In this document: positions 1-5,577 of the stretch, piece by piece
Numbering within the stretch: position 1 is the first letter of the stretch
Layout: each line of letters opens with the position of its first letter
Assembly: GCA_003527165.1 (NCBI GenBank)
Contig: DPSI01000075.1
Coordinates: forward strand, 1-5,577
Source of the DNA: Pseudomonas sp.
Lineage (GTDB): Bacteria > Pseudomonadota > Gammaproteobacteria > Pseudomonadales > Pseudomonadaceae
Length of the DNA stretch: 5,577 bases
Reading direction: 5' to 3'
The notes under the pieces: generated by a model
What the model saw: only the letters and a program-made list of their open reading frames with translations
What the model was told of the DNA's origin: nothing
Database searches by the model: none
Translations under genes and position numbers: made by a program

Positions 1-414
1 GCAAGGGCGTCCACCCCAGTCAATTTTGCACACGCGCAAATGAATCCTTCGTGCGCGGATGTGACGAAGCAGCAGCGCCACGGCTCCTAGCGGGTAGTCC
101 TTTCGGCCTGCTCAATCGGAATGCAGGCGGAGCCGTGTCGTCGCCGCAACATCGCTAGCATGCCGAAGCCCGTCACTTCCCAGCCCCCATTCCGCCCAAT
201 CCACGCGGCACCGGCCTTCGCTCGTGTTCACTGAAGCGCGTCCAGAGACATCCGGCCAGCAGCCACCCATTGGCTGTGGCGCCAGGGAGCAGGCAAGCAA
301 TGGACGATACGTACTTTCTTCGCCGTACTGGCGGCGCTATGAATACAGAAAGCCCGAATTCGATTTAGGTCGACCAGCGACCCGCAAGATGGTTATTTTT
401 CGGTGGATAGCGAA
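1..414. other. Left-hand region without a recognisable gene
   Basis: No frame here gives a convincing protein. The longest open stretches run about 98-418 on the + strand and 112-300 on the - strand; both are arginine/serine/proline-rich, lack a ribosome-binding site and look like chance open frames in GC-rich DNA. The - strand is also open from position 111 to the left edge (37 codons), too little to call. What the stretch does hold is a cluster of short inverted repeats in its first 140 bases, described separately. It may be the edge of another element whose body lies to the left. Confidence 0.6.
79..137. repeat. Nested inverted repeat (possible structured RNA or element end)
   Basis: CACGGCTCC at 79-87 is perfectly complementary to GGAGCCGTG at 129-137. 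Inside it, GCCTGC at 106-111 pairs with GCAGGC at 123-128, which directly abuts the outer right arm. The result is a 6-bp apical stem with an 11-nt loop stacked on a 9-bp basal stem, with an 18-nt bulge (88-105) on the left side only. Two smaller hairpins precede it: TTTGC/GCAAA at 25-40 and CTTCGT/ACGAAG at 47-69. There is no T-run, so it is not a typical intrinsic terminator. I do not recognise it as a known REP, attC or riboswitch class. Confidence 0.4.
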
Positions 415-443
415 TTGACATGAGGTCCTCATGAAGCAAGGAT
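415..443 (+). promoter_or_regulatory. Candidate sigma-70 promoter for the two-gene operon
   Basis: A perfect -35 hexamer, TTGACA, lies at 415-420. At the preferred 17-bp spacing the -10 position (438-443) reads AAGGAT, which matches the consensus at only three of six bases, so the promoter would be weak or activator-dependent. It lies about 65 bases upstream of the first start codon. A palindrome begins inside the -35 box, as expected for repressor control. The evidence is the -35 box, its position and the operator-like repeat; the start site is not determined. Confidence 0.35.
419..433. promoter_or_regulatory. 15-bp palindrome, candidate operator
   Basis: CATGAGG-T-CCTCATG is a perfect 7-bp inverted repeat around a single central base. 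It overlaps the last two bases of the TTGACA box and fills the start of the spacer, where a bound dimeric regulator would block RNA polymerase. No regulator gene is visible in the window, so the binding protein could be one of the operon's own products, a prophage repressor or a host factor. The symmetry is seen directly; the operator role is inferred. Confidence 0.4.
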
Positions 444-508
444 GCTAGCTAGACGGCATCGACGCTATATGAAGGAATCGGCCACTGCTGGGCTGTAAGG
501 AATGAGCA

Positions 509-1336
509 ATGCAGGAAGCAACACACCAGGCACTTAGCAGCGCTTATGAGTCCATCCTTACAGATGAAACGCTGGACTGCCTCAGCCAGGTTGAGACCAA
601 TCTTGCCGGTGTGTTCCTGCCTTCCGCGCCTGCTAAGCCGGTCAGCCTGATGATAGTCGGCAGAGAGACGACCAGTTGGTTCGGCGGATTTCCCAAGATC
701 CACACTATGGATCGAGCGGAGTACATCGCCGCCTCTATGGAGCGGCACCACCAAGCGATAGGCCAGCGTGCCGGCCGTTCCAAGTTCCGGCAGTTCTATA
801 AAAAGGCAGAGAAGATCGTCGAGCCGACTGGTGGCTCGGTTGCCTGGCACAACCTATTTGCCATCAGCTTCAAGAAGAACTCTCCCGTACGCTGTAAGGC
901 TATCAGCCATATTGCTGATCTTTCGAGAAAGCTCCTTTTGGCGCAAATTGAAATCCTACAGCCTAGGGCGGTGTTGTTCGTGTCCGGCCCAAGCGCCGAC
1001 GAAAAGCTTGAGTTGCATGAGGCGCTTCGCGCCGAGCTTCGCAGTCAAACGGCCACGCTAAGTGCGGCCGACTTTAGCTCAAAACACATTCCCAAGGAAC
1101 TACAAGATAACTACCTCACCTTTTTGGAGGTGAAAGGTTTCCCGAAGAACGCGATCGTGAAGGATACAGCCTACATCACTGCAAAACTTAAGCGTCGACG
1201 CAAATATGTATTTGGTAATGGCGTTTGGATTAGCACGCCACCGGACGTAGAAGCAGATGCAATAAAAATAGAGTCTGATGAGCTAATAGGAACTACAATA
1301 GTAACCATTAACAGCCAAATTGCGACGCAAAACTAA
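509..1336 (+). CDS. Uracil-DNA-glycosylase-like superfamily protein (predicted), first gene of a two-gene operon
   Basis: This 275-aa protein starts at an ATG preceded by a good ribosome site (TAAGGA at 496-501, 7 bases upstream). Three blocks resemble the UDG-like fold: a hydrophobic strand ending in a loop, VSLMIVGRETTSWFGG (residues 45-60), in the place of the family's first active-site motif; WHNLF (113-117), with Asn115 a possible catalytic or base-contacting residue; and a second Rossmann-like strand, LQPRAVLFVSGP (150-161). The usual C-terminal histidine motif (H-P-S type) is not evident. The last 50 residues carry a basic KLKRRRK patch (226-232) and a lower-complexity, A/T-richer tail. 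No signal peptide or membrane segment is seen, so it is probably cytosolic. It is translationally coupled to the RelA/SpoT gene (stop and start share one A), so the products probably work together. It could be a DNA-repair-like enzyme, a nucleic-acid sensor or a partner that controls the synthetase. The family assignment is from motif memory, not a search. Confidence 0.6.
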   Translation: MQEATHQALSSAYESILTDETLDCLSQVETNLAGVFLPSAPAKPVSLMIVGRETTSWFGGFPKIHTMDRAEYIAASMERHHQAIGQRAGRSKFRQFYKKAEKIVEPTGGSVAWHNLFAISFKKNSPVRCKAISHIADLSRKLLLAQIEILQPRAVLFVSGPSADEKLELHEALRAELRSQTATLSAADFSSKHIPKELQDNYLTFLEVKGFPKNAIVKDTAYITAKLKRRRKYVFGNGVWISTPPDVEADAIKIESDELIGTTIVTINSQIATQN

Positions 1337-2304
1337 TGGACCAGATACGCTTCTTGGAAATGCTAGGCAGACAGGAATCTGAATTACGCAGATGGGGCCT
1401 ATACGTTTCCGAGACGCTATCTGATGCACTCAAACAAAAAGGCTACCCGGGCTGCTTTATCAAGATACCAGTTGTGCCGCGAGTTAAAACCCTGGAGTCC
1501 GCTCGCGGTAAACTTATCCGGAAAGGCTATGCTGACCCATTGCGACAAATGACGGATTTAGTAGGCGTTCGCTTTGTCGTATTGCTTACCGAAGAAATCG
1601 GAGTACTAAGTAAGCTTGTCGAGTCCTGCCCAGCCTGGGAGGCCAGCGTAGCAAGGGACCATCTAGAGGAACGTACGGCAAATACCAAGGTTTTTGATTA
1701 TCAGTCCAAGCACTATGAAATAAGACCAACCGCCGAGACGATGGCGCTTCTAAGCTTAGATCATAGCTTTTGCTGTGAGCTGCAGATCAGAACGCTGCTT
1801 CAGCATGCCTATGCTGAAATGGTGCATGACAATCTCTATAAGCCATCCGGCTCAGTTCCACCCATGGCCGAGCGCCATGTGGCCCGCAGCATGGCGCTCA
1901 TTGAGACCACGGACGAGATCTTCAGCACCACTATAGAGCTGCTGGCACAGGCTAACGAACCACGTGAGCACTTCAAACGCCAGTTACAGATAATCTATGA
2001 GCGCAGCCTCGATTCTGTCCCGCATGCATCGAACGTTAAAACCGAGAACCTGATACTTGATTCCTTCCAAGAGTTTGTTGACGAAGACAGTCTCCAAGCT
2101 ATTGAGGCGCTGTTGCGCCTCAAGCCCTATATAAAAGCCAAGATCAAAGTTCGTCTAGAGCAGCCGTTACTCTTTAGGGAACGTACAATATTGTTTTTAT
2201 ATTATCTTGCCTCGAAGCTCTCTTATGACGAACTGCGCGAGCGCTGGCCGTTAGCCGGCGACTGGCGGTCATTGGAGCTGGTTAAAGCTGACTTAAACGC
2301 CTAA
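1336..2304 (+). CDS. Stand-alone RelA/SpoT-domain nucleotide pyrophosphokinase (toxSAS-like candidate)
   Basis: This 322-aa protein has the RelA/SpoT synthetase fold. Visible motifs in order are: the ATP-binding basic segment RVKTLESARGKLIRKG (49-64, with R49, K51, S55, K59); DLVGVR (74-79), whose Asp74 is the expected Mg-binding residue; the G-loop FDYQSKHYEI (120-129) with Tyr122, counterpart of GYQSLH; ELQIRT (148-153) with Glu148, Gln150 and Arg152; and HAYAEMVHDNLYK (157-169). All the expected catalytic residues are present, so it should transfer pyrophosphate from ATP to a guanine nucleotide or, as in tRNA-targeting toxSAS, to a tRNA 3' end. There is no HD hydrolase, TGS or ACT domain. 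Small alarmone synthetases are usually about 200-250 aa; here residues 200-322 add a helical extension ending in an L/E/R-rich tail, of unknown role. The start is the ATG sharing its A with the upstream stop; no strong ribosome site precedes it, so translation is probably coupled. The domain call is firm; the product and biological role are open. Confidence 0.88.
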   Translation: MDQIRFLEMLGRQESELRRWGLYVSETLSDALKQKGYPGCFIKIPVVPRVKTLESARGKLIRKGYADPLRQMTDLVGVRFVVLLTEEIGVLSKLVESCPAWEASVARDHLEERTANTKVFDYQSKHYEIRPTAETMALLSLDHSFCCELQIRTLLQHAYAEMVHDNLYKPSGSVPPMAERHVARSMALIETTDEIFSTTIELLAQANEPREHFKRQLQIIYERSLDSVPHASNVKTENLILDSFQEFVDEDSLQAIEALLRLKPYIKAKIKVRLEQPLLFRERTILFLYYLASKLSYDELRERWPLAGDWRSLELVKADLNA

Positions 2305-2856
2305 CGACGGCACTACTAGCGGTAGCGTAACGACCGATATGCACTCCCCGCTCAGCCCATTTTGCTCCAGCTCGCGCCGCCGCCACAGTGCTTGCGTTTC
2401 GGCCTTCATACGATCGGTTGTTTGGAGGTGCCTGCGAAAGGCGATCCACATGGGATCACCTTCGAAATTAGCCCCTTCGAAAACGACAATATCTCCCACA
2501 GAGCAGCCGACGCGTTCAGCTATCGCTGCCGCATGCTCTGGCAGATATTCTTGTGCAGAACGTCCAATGCCTTCGACAACACTGAAAGGCTCCGTTAGTG
2601 CTACCTCCAATAGGATTTCAGCTAGCTCGGCCCTATTGTCCAGCTCGGCTCTGGATAGTTTCCGCAGGGCGGGGTCAGTGACACGATCCAGGCGAATAGT
2701 GGCGTCGGGATAGCGTTTCAGAAGCGAGTCCATCGCCGCCCCGGCAGCAGCGCCGCTCGCGAACGGTCCAAGAACCGGCACCTTGAAAATGGCATGGTTA
2801 AAGGTGACGGAGAAGCAAACGACTTTCTCACGTATGTAGTTCCAGCGTGTTTCCAT
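2293..2856 (-). CDS. Hypothetical prophage protein downstream of the tape measure gene
   Basis: I do not recognise this 187-aa protein. It begins METRWNYIREKV, three bases after the tape measure stop, with a strong ribosome site (AAGGGG, 2868-2863) inside the end of that gene, six bases upstream of the ATG. It is therefore co-transcribed and coupled with the tail operon. Visible traits are a small-residue-rich stretch at 29-42 (LGPFASGAAAGAAM) followed by an amphipathic helix, a charged helical middle part (60-115), a short beta-like segment GDIVVFEGANFEGDP (121-135), and an arginine-rich helix RRHLQ...WRRRELEQNG (141-167). It has no clear signal peptide or transmembrane segment. By position it could be a minor tail or tail-tip assembly protein, or an accessory gene. 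Its last four codons overlap the end of the convergent RelA/SpoT gene, so its C-terminus may have been altered when the two blocks came together. Confidence 0.7.
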   Translation of the reverse strand: METRWNYIREKVVCFSVTFNHAIFKVPVLGPFASGAAAGAAMDSLLKRYPDATIRLDRVTDPALRKLSRAELDNRAELAEILLEVALTEPFSVVEGIGRSAQEYLPEHAAAIAERVGCSVGDIVVFEGANFEGDPMWIAFRRHLQTTDRMKAETQALWRRRELEQNGLSGECISVVTLPLVVPSLGV

Positions 2857-2859
2857 TTC

Positions 2860-5562
2860 TCACCCCTTGGTGTGCGTGCGTCCATACTTGCGGGCCGCGA
2901 GGTGTAACTCATCCGACACAGAACGATGGACGATGGCTTGGTATTCACGCCCACCGCCGAGATCGAGCGCCACGCGACCGTAGTCGGAAAGGTCCAGGCC
3001 CTGTTTAGCGTCTGCCTTTCTCTCTACTAGGTGCGCCATGGGCGGCACGCTTGGGTGAATGGCACTGCTAACCAATCCACCGTCCGCAAACTTGGGTACC
3101 TGTCGCGTGTTGATCCTCTGCAGCAAGGTTGGGCCGTAGTGCCTCACTGCATCGGCTCGCATGACGAACTCACCATCGGAGAGCCGGGCAAGGATGCTGT
3201 CACTAGTGCCACTGCCAGGCCCGCGGATCAGCCCTCCGGTAGCGTAGCCGTCGACCTGGCCGGTAGGTGTAGCGCCTGCCGGGCCGGCCACCGGCGTGAT
3301 GGGGATAATCAGCTGCCGCTTGAGTTGCTGCGCCAAGTCGGCTACTTGCTGTTGCGCTACGCTCGCAGCCGCCTGATCAACCTGCAGCTCAACATCAACC
3401 GGGGGCAGGTTGGTGAAGCTGTTTTCTCCATCCTGCCGAATGCCCCGGGGCAGCACTGCAACCTCGACTGGAGGTAGGCTGCTCCAGCTGTTGGCCCCGT
3501 CTTGCTGGATGCCTTGCGGCGCGACCGCAACATCCACGGGTGGCAAATTGGTCCAGCTGTTCTTCCCATCCTGCCGAATTCCTGCTGGTCGAACCTCTGC
3601 GGGCGCGGATGACGGCTGGGAGGTATGACCTGCGGTAGTTCCCGTATAGCCTTGGCCATTGGTACTGGTCGAGCCGGGGTGTGGATCGTCGCCGGCCGGG
3701 CCTGTTGCCGCATTTGTAGCAGGCAACCCGGATAGATCAATCGGCCGGCCGGTGATTGTCGCTAGTTCTTGCAGCTGCGCGCGCACCTGGGCGAGCGCCT
3801 CTTTGTTCATCGTAACGGTGATGGTCGTGTTCTTTAGGCCATCCAACAGCGCCCTCAGGTCTGCCGTTTGCTGCTGCGCCTGCTCGAAGCTGCTCTTAGC
3901 TTGATCGAGGTTGATCCTGTCGGCCTGGTTCTCGATGTCTCTCAGGCTTTTGATGAAGCCATCGAAGCCGTAGGTGTTTTCGCCGGCATCGGCGAGCTCC
4001 ATCAGCATCTTCAGGGCGGCTTGTGCGTTGCGCTTAGCCAGCTCGAAATCATTGGCCTCGAGTGCCTGACGGGCGCTGATGCGCAATTCTATTGCGTTGC
4101 CATAGCTGGCCGAGCCTGAGCCCCCGGACCGTACCTGGTCTAGCGCCTCCTTGTAGCGAATCTCAGTATCGAGCTGCGCTCGCTTGGCCTTTTCCAGCTC
4201 ATTGAGCGCATCACGCTCCGCCCGGACACGAGCCTTGACCGCATCGCTTGCGGCCTTGACCTCGGTTTGGCGAAGCGTTTCAAGATTGCTGATATACGCC
4301 GCGTAATTGTTCAGGTCATCCTGTCGCGCTTCTTTGACAACGCCCACTGCCTCCTCGACCTCAGCAGCCTGCTCCATCGCGCCTTCGAAACCGAACAGGA
4401 GGAACGAGAACGCCTTGCTCTGGAAGTCACTGTTGCGGAGTAGCCGGAACGTTTCGTTGAATCGATCAAGGACAGCCGGGGACTCTGCTTTGCTGGCGGC
4501 ACTCAGCGCCCCCGACAAGCGTCCGAGCGAGCCGATGGCCGAATCGGAAGCTCCGGTGAAACGATCCAGAACAGTGATGGCGGCCACTAGGTCGTTCTTG
4601 AACTTGGTAGCTGCGCCCGAAAAAGTTTCTGGAAGCTGAGCAGCTTCTTCCGTCAGCTTTGGAAGCTGGCCGATTAGGACATCGGAGATCACATTAGCGG
4701 TAAGCTGGCCGTCCGCTGCCAACTGGCGCAGGGCGCCAACGTTGGTATTCAGCCCATCAGCCAGTGCTCGGAGCAAACGAGGGGAACTTTCAGCCAAGGT
4801 GTTGAATTCTTCACCGCGCAGTATTCCTGAGCCGAGCGCCTGGGAGAACTGCTGGATCGTTGATGCCGTTTCCTGGGCGGTCGCACCGCTAATCCTTAAC
4901 GACTTCGTGACGGCTTCGATAATTTGGAGCGCATCGCCCTGTCCCCTGCCGACCTCGCGCAATGCTGGGGTGAGTCGAGAATACAGGGTAACCACATCCG
5001 CCAAAGGAGCTTGATTCTCTTGGGCAATGCGGTATGTTTCGGCCTGGGCTCGGTTGAACTCTTCCTGCGATTCGGTCGCAAGTCTGAGCTGCGCTTCCAT
5101 TTTCTTTGCCAGATCGGTGGCGCTTGCATAAGCGCGCGCCCCCTCAAGCAGGCCGATTCCGCCGACGAGCCCACCAACTGCGGTTCCGACACCGGCGCCC
5201 GACCGAGCTAACGCGTTATCGCGTAGCGCCTGGTTGGTTTCACGGATTCGCTGCGTGTAGGTCTGCTGTGCGATGGCAAGTTCACGAGTCGTCAACGTGC
5301 CGCTTGAGCGCAGTATCTTGTACTGCTGTTGCACCCTGATTAGCTCAGCTTGCAACGCGCGGTAGCGACCGACGCCTAAGTCGTCAGTCGCCGCCTGAAG
5401 GGCCTGGCTGCTACGTCCGGTCGCCGAAACTTTAGAAAGCTCGGCCTGTAGCCGCTTTTGTTCGGTGGCGAGGTTGCGAGTATTTACGCCAGCTGCTTTC
5501 AACCCGCCGCGCTTTCCCCGAACCCACGCTTTTTCCCTACCGAACTCGCGTCTTGCCTCGGC
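2860..5562 (-). CDS. Phage tail tape measure protein, 5'-incomplete
   Basis: This is the scaffold that sets tail length in long-tailed phages and is later ejected into the host envelope. The frame is open from the stop at 2860 to 5562, where an in-frame TGA (5565-5563) blocks it. Residues here are numbered from an unlikely TTG at 5502 (880 aa); the protein-like sequence clearly continues upstream of it. Features in order: N-terminal coiled coil (1-100); Gly/Ala-rich hydrophobic segment (103-120); a tape measure N-terminal-type domain (about 125-320) with the hallmark SQALGSGILRGEEFN (220-234); long charged coiled coils (375-580); a Pro/Gly/Thr-rich linker (590-640); three 23-residue repeats (641-709); and the usual C-terminal GYATGGLIRGPGSGTSDS...LSDGEFVMRADAV (752-786) and FADGG (805-809) motifs. 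No lysozyme or peptidase domain is visible. With the known rule of roughly 0.15 nm per residue, this part alone would give a tail above about 130 nm. The N-terminus is lost, through the window edge, a frameshift or sequence error. Confidence 0.92.
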   Translation of the reverse strand, partial: AEARREFGREKAWVRGKRGGLKAAGVNTRNLATEQKRLQAELSKVSATGRSSQALQAATDDLGVGRYRALQAELIRVQQQYKILRSSGTLTTRELAIAQQTYTQRIRETNQALRDNALARSGAGVGTAVGGLVGGIGLLEGARAYASATDLAKKMEAQLRLATESQEEFNRAQAETYRIAQENQAPLADVVTLYSRLTPALREVGRGQGDALQIIEAVTKSLRISGATAQETASTIQQFSQALGSGILRGEEFNTLAESSPRLLRALADGLNTNVGALRQLAADGQLTANVISDVLIGQLPKLTEEAAQLPETFSGAATKFKNDLVAAITVLDRFTGASDSAIGSLGRLSGALSAASKAESPAVLDRFNETFRLLRNSDFQSKAFSFLLFGFEGAMEQAAEVEEAVGVVKEARQDDLNNYAAYISNLETLRQTEVKAASDAVKARVRAERDALNELEKAKRAQLDTEIRYKEALDQVRSGGSGSASYGNAIELRISARQALEANDFELAKRNAQAALKMLMELADAGENTYGFDGFIKSLRDIENQADRINLDQAKSSFEQAQQQTADLRALLDGLKNTTITVTMNKEALAQVRAQLQELATITGRPIDLSGLPATNAATGPAGDDPHPGSTSTNGQGYTGTTAGHTSQPSSAPAEVRPAGIRQDGKNSWTNLPPVDVAVAPQGIQQDGANSWSSLPPVEVAVLPRGIRQDGENSFTNLPPVDVELQVDQAAASVAQQQVADLAQQLKRQLIIPITPVAGPAGATPTGQVDGYATGGLIRGPGSGTSDSILARLSDGEFVMRADAVRHYGPTLLQRINTRQVPKFADGGLVSSAIHPSVPPMAHLVERKADAKQGLDLSDYGRVALDLGGGREYQAIVHRSVSDELHLAARKYGRTHTKG
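3376..3582 (-). repeat. Three tandem 69-bp (23-aa) repeats within the tape measure gene
   Basis: Read on the - strand, units at 3582-3514, 3513-3445 and 3444-3376 encode the pattern G-I-(R/Q)-Q-D-G-x-N-S-(W/F)-(T/S)-(N/S)-L-P-P-V-(D/E)-V. The three units stay in frame with an exact 23-residue period. Synonymous positions differ between units (GGA-ATT-CGG, GGC-ATC-CAG and GGC-ATT-CGG at the start), so they are not recent copies and the protein motif appears to be maintained. They lie between a flexible Pro/Gly/Thr linker and the conserved C-terminal motifs. Function unknown; short beta-strand repeats in an extended part of the tape measure are one reading. Confidence 0.85.
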
Positions 5563-5577
5563 TCATCTGCACTGACC

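Noticed and set aside
1..111. Open - strand frame running off the left edge
   Set aside because: Only 37 codons, no ATG or ribosome site, preceded by a stop; too short to support as a gene start.
354..384. EcoRI and SalI sites (GAATTC, GTCGAC) close together, suggesting a cloning linker
   Set aside because: No other vector-like sequence nearby; such sites occur by chance.
98..418. Open + strand frame with a GTG at 224
   Set aside because: No ribosome site, skewed Ser/Pro/Arg composition typical of a chance frame in GC-rich DNA, and it runs up to the promoter of the operon.
441..460. GATGC...GCATC inverted repeat between promoter and first gene
   Set aside because: Only 5 bp with a 10-base loop; too weak to call a regulatory hairpin.
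449..850. 133-aa - strand frame opposite the UDG-like gene
   Set aside because: Antisense shadow of a gene with better start, ribosome site and coupling.
2339..2713. 124-aa + strand frame opposite the 187-aa gene
   Set aside because: Ser/Arg-rich shadow without a ribosome site; the - strand gene has strong coupling to the tail operon.
3031..3477. 148-aa + strand frame opposite the tape measure gene
   Set aside because: Shadow frame; the - strand shows clear tape measure motifs over the same stretch.
3376..3582. Regular spacing that could suggest a CRISPR array
   Set aside because: The repeats are in-frame protein repeats with divergent codons and no unique spacers between them.

Overview
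The window looks like a piece of a high-GC proteobacterial genome carrying a siphophage-type prophage, most likely Pseudomonas or a relative. This rests on GC-rich coding sequence, the style of the tape measure protein and strong GGAG/AGGGG-like ribosome sites; no rRNA or tRNA fixes the host.

Layout: (1) Positions 1-508 carry no convincing gene. This stretch holds several inverted repeats near its left end and, close to the first gene, a consensus-like TTGACA box followed immediately by a 15-bp palindrome that could be an operator. (2) Positions 509-2304 (+ strand) hold a tight two-gene operon whose genes overlap by one base (TAATG). The first encodes a 275-aa protein that looks like a member of the uracil-DNA-glycosylase-like superfamily. 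The second encodes a 322-aa stand-alone RelA/SpoT-type nucleotide pyrophosphokinase with the synthetase motifs intact, no HD hydrolase domain and an extra helical C-terminal part of about 120 residues. (3) Positions 2293-5577 (- strand) hold phage tail genes: a tape measure protein, broken or cut off at its N-terminus near the right edge, followed after 3 bases by a 187-aa protein of unknown function.

The two blocks converge and overlap by 12 bp at their 3' ends, with no terminator or intergenic spacer. The + strand pair has visibly more A/T-rich codons than the tail genes, which fits accessory cargo sitting in or beside a prophage. The most interesting element is this pair. An alarmone or tRNA-modifying (toxSAS-like) synthetase without its own hydrolase, coupled to a nucleic-acid-enzyme-like partner and placed next to phage structural genes, is what one would expect of an anti-phage or toxin-antitoxin module. 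That role is an inference; the sequence shows only the synthetase motifs, the coupling and the location.
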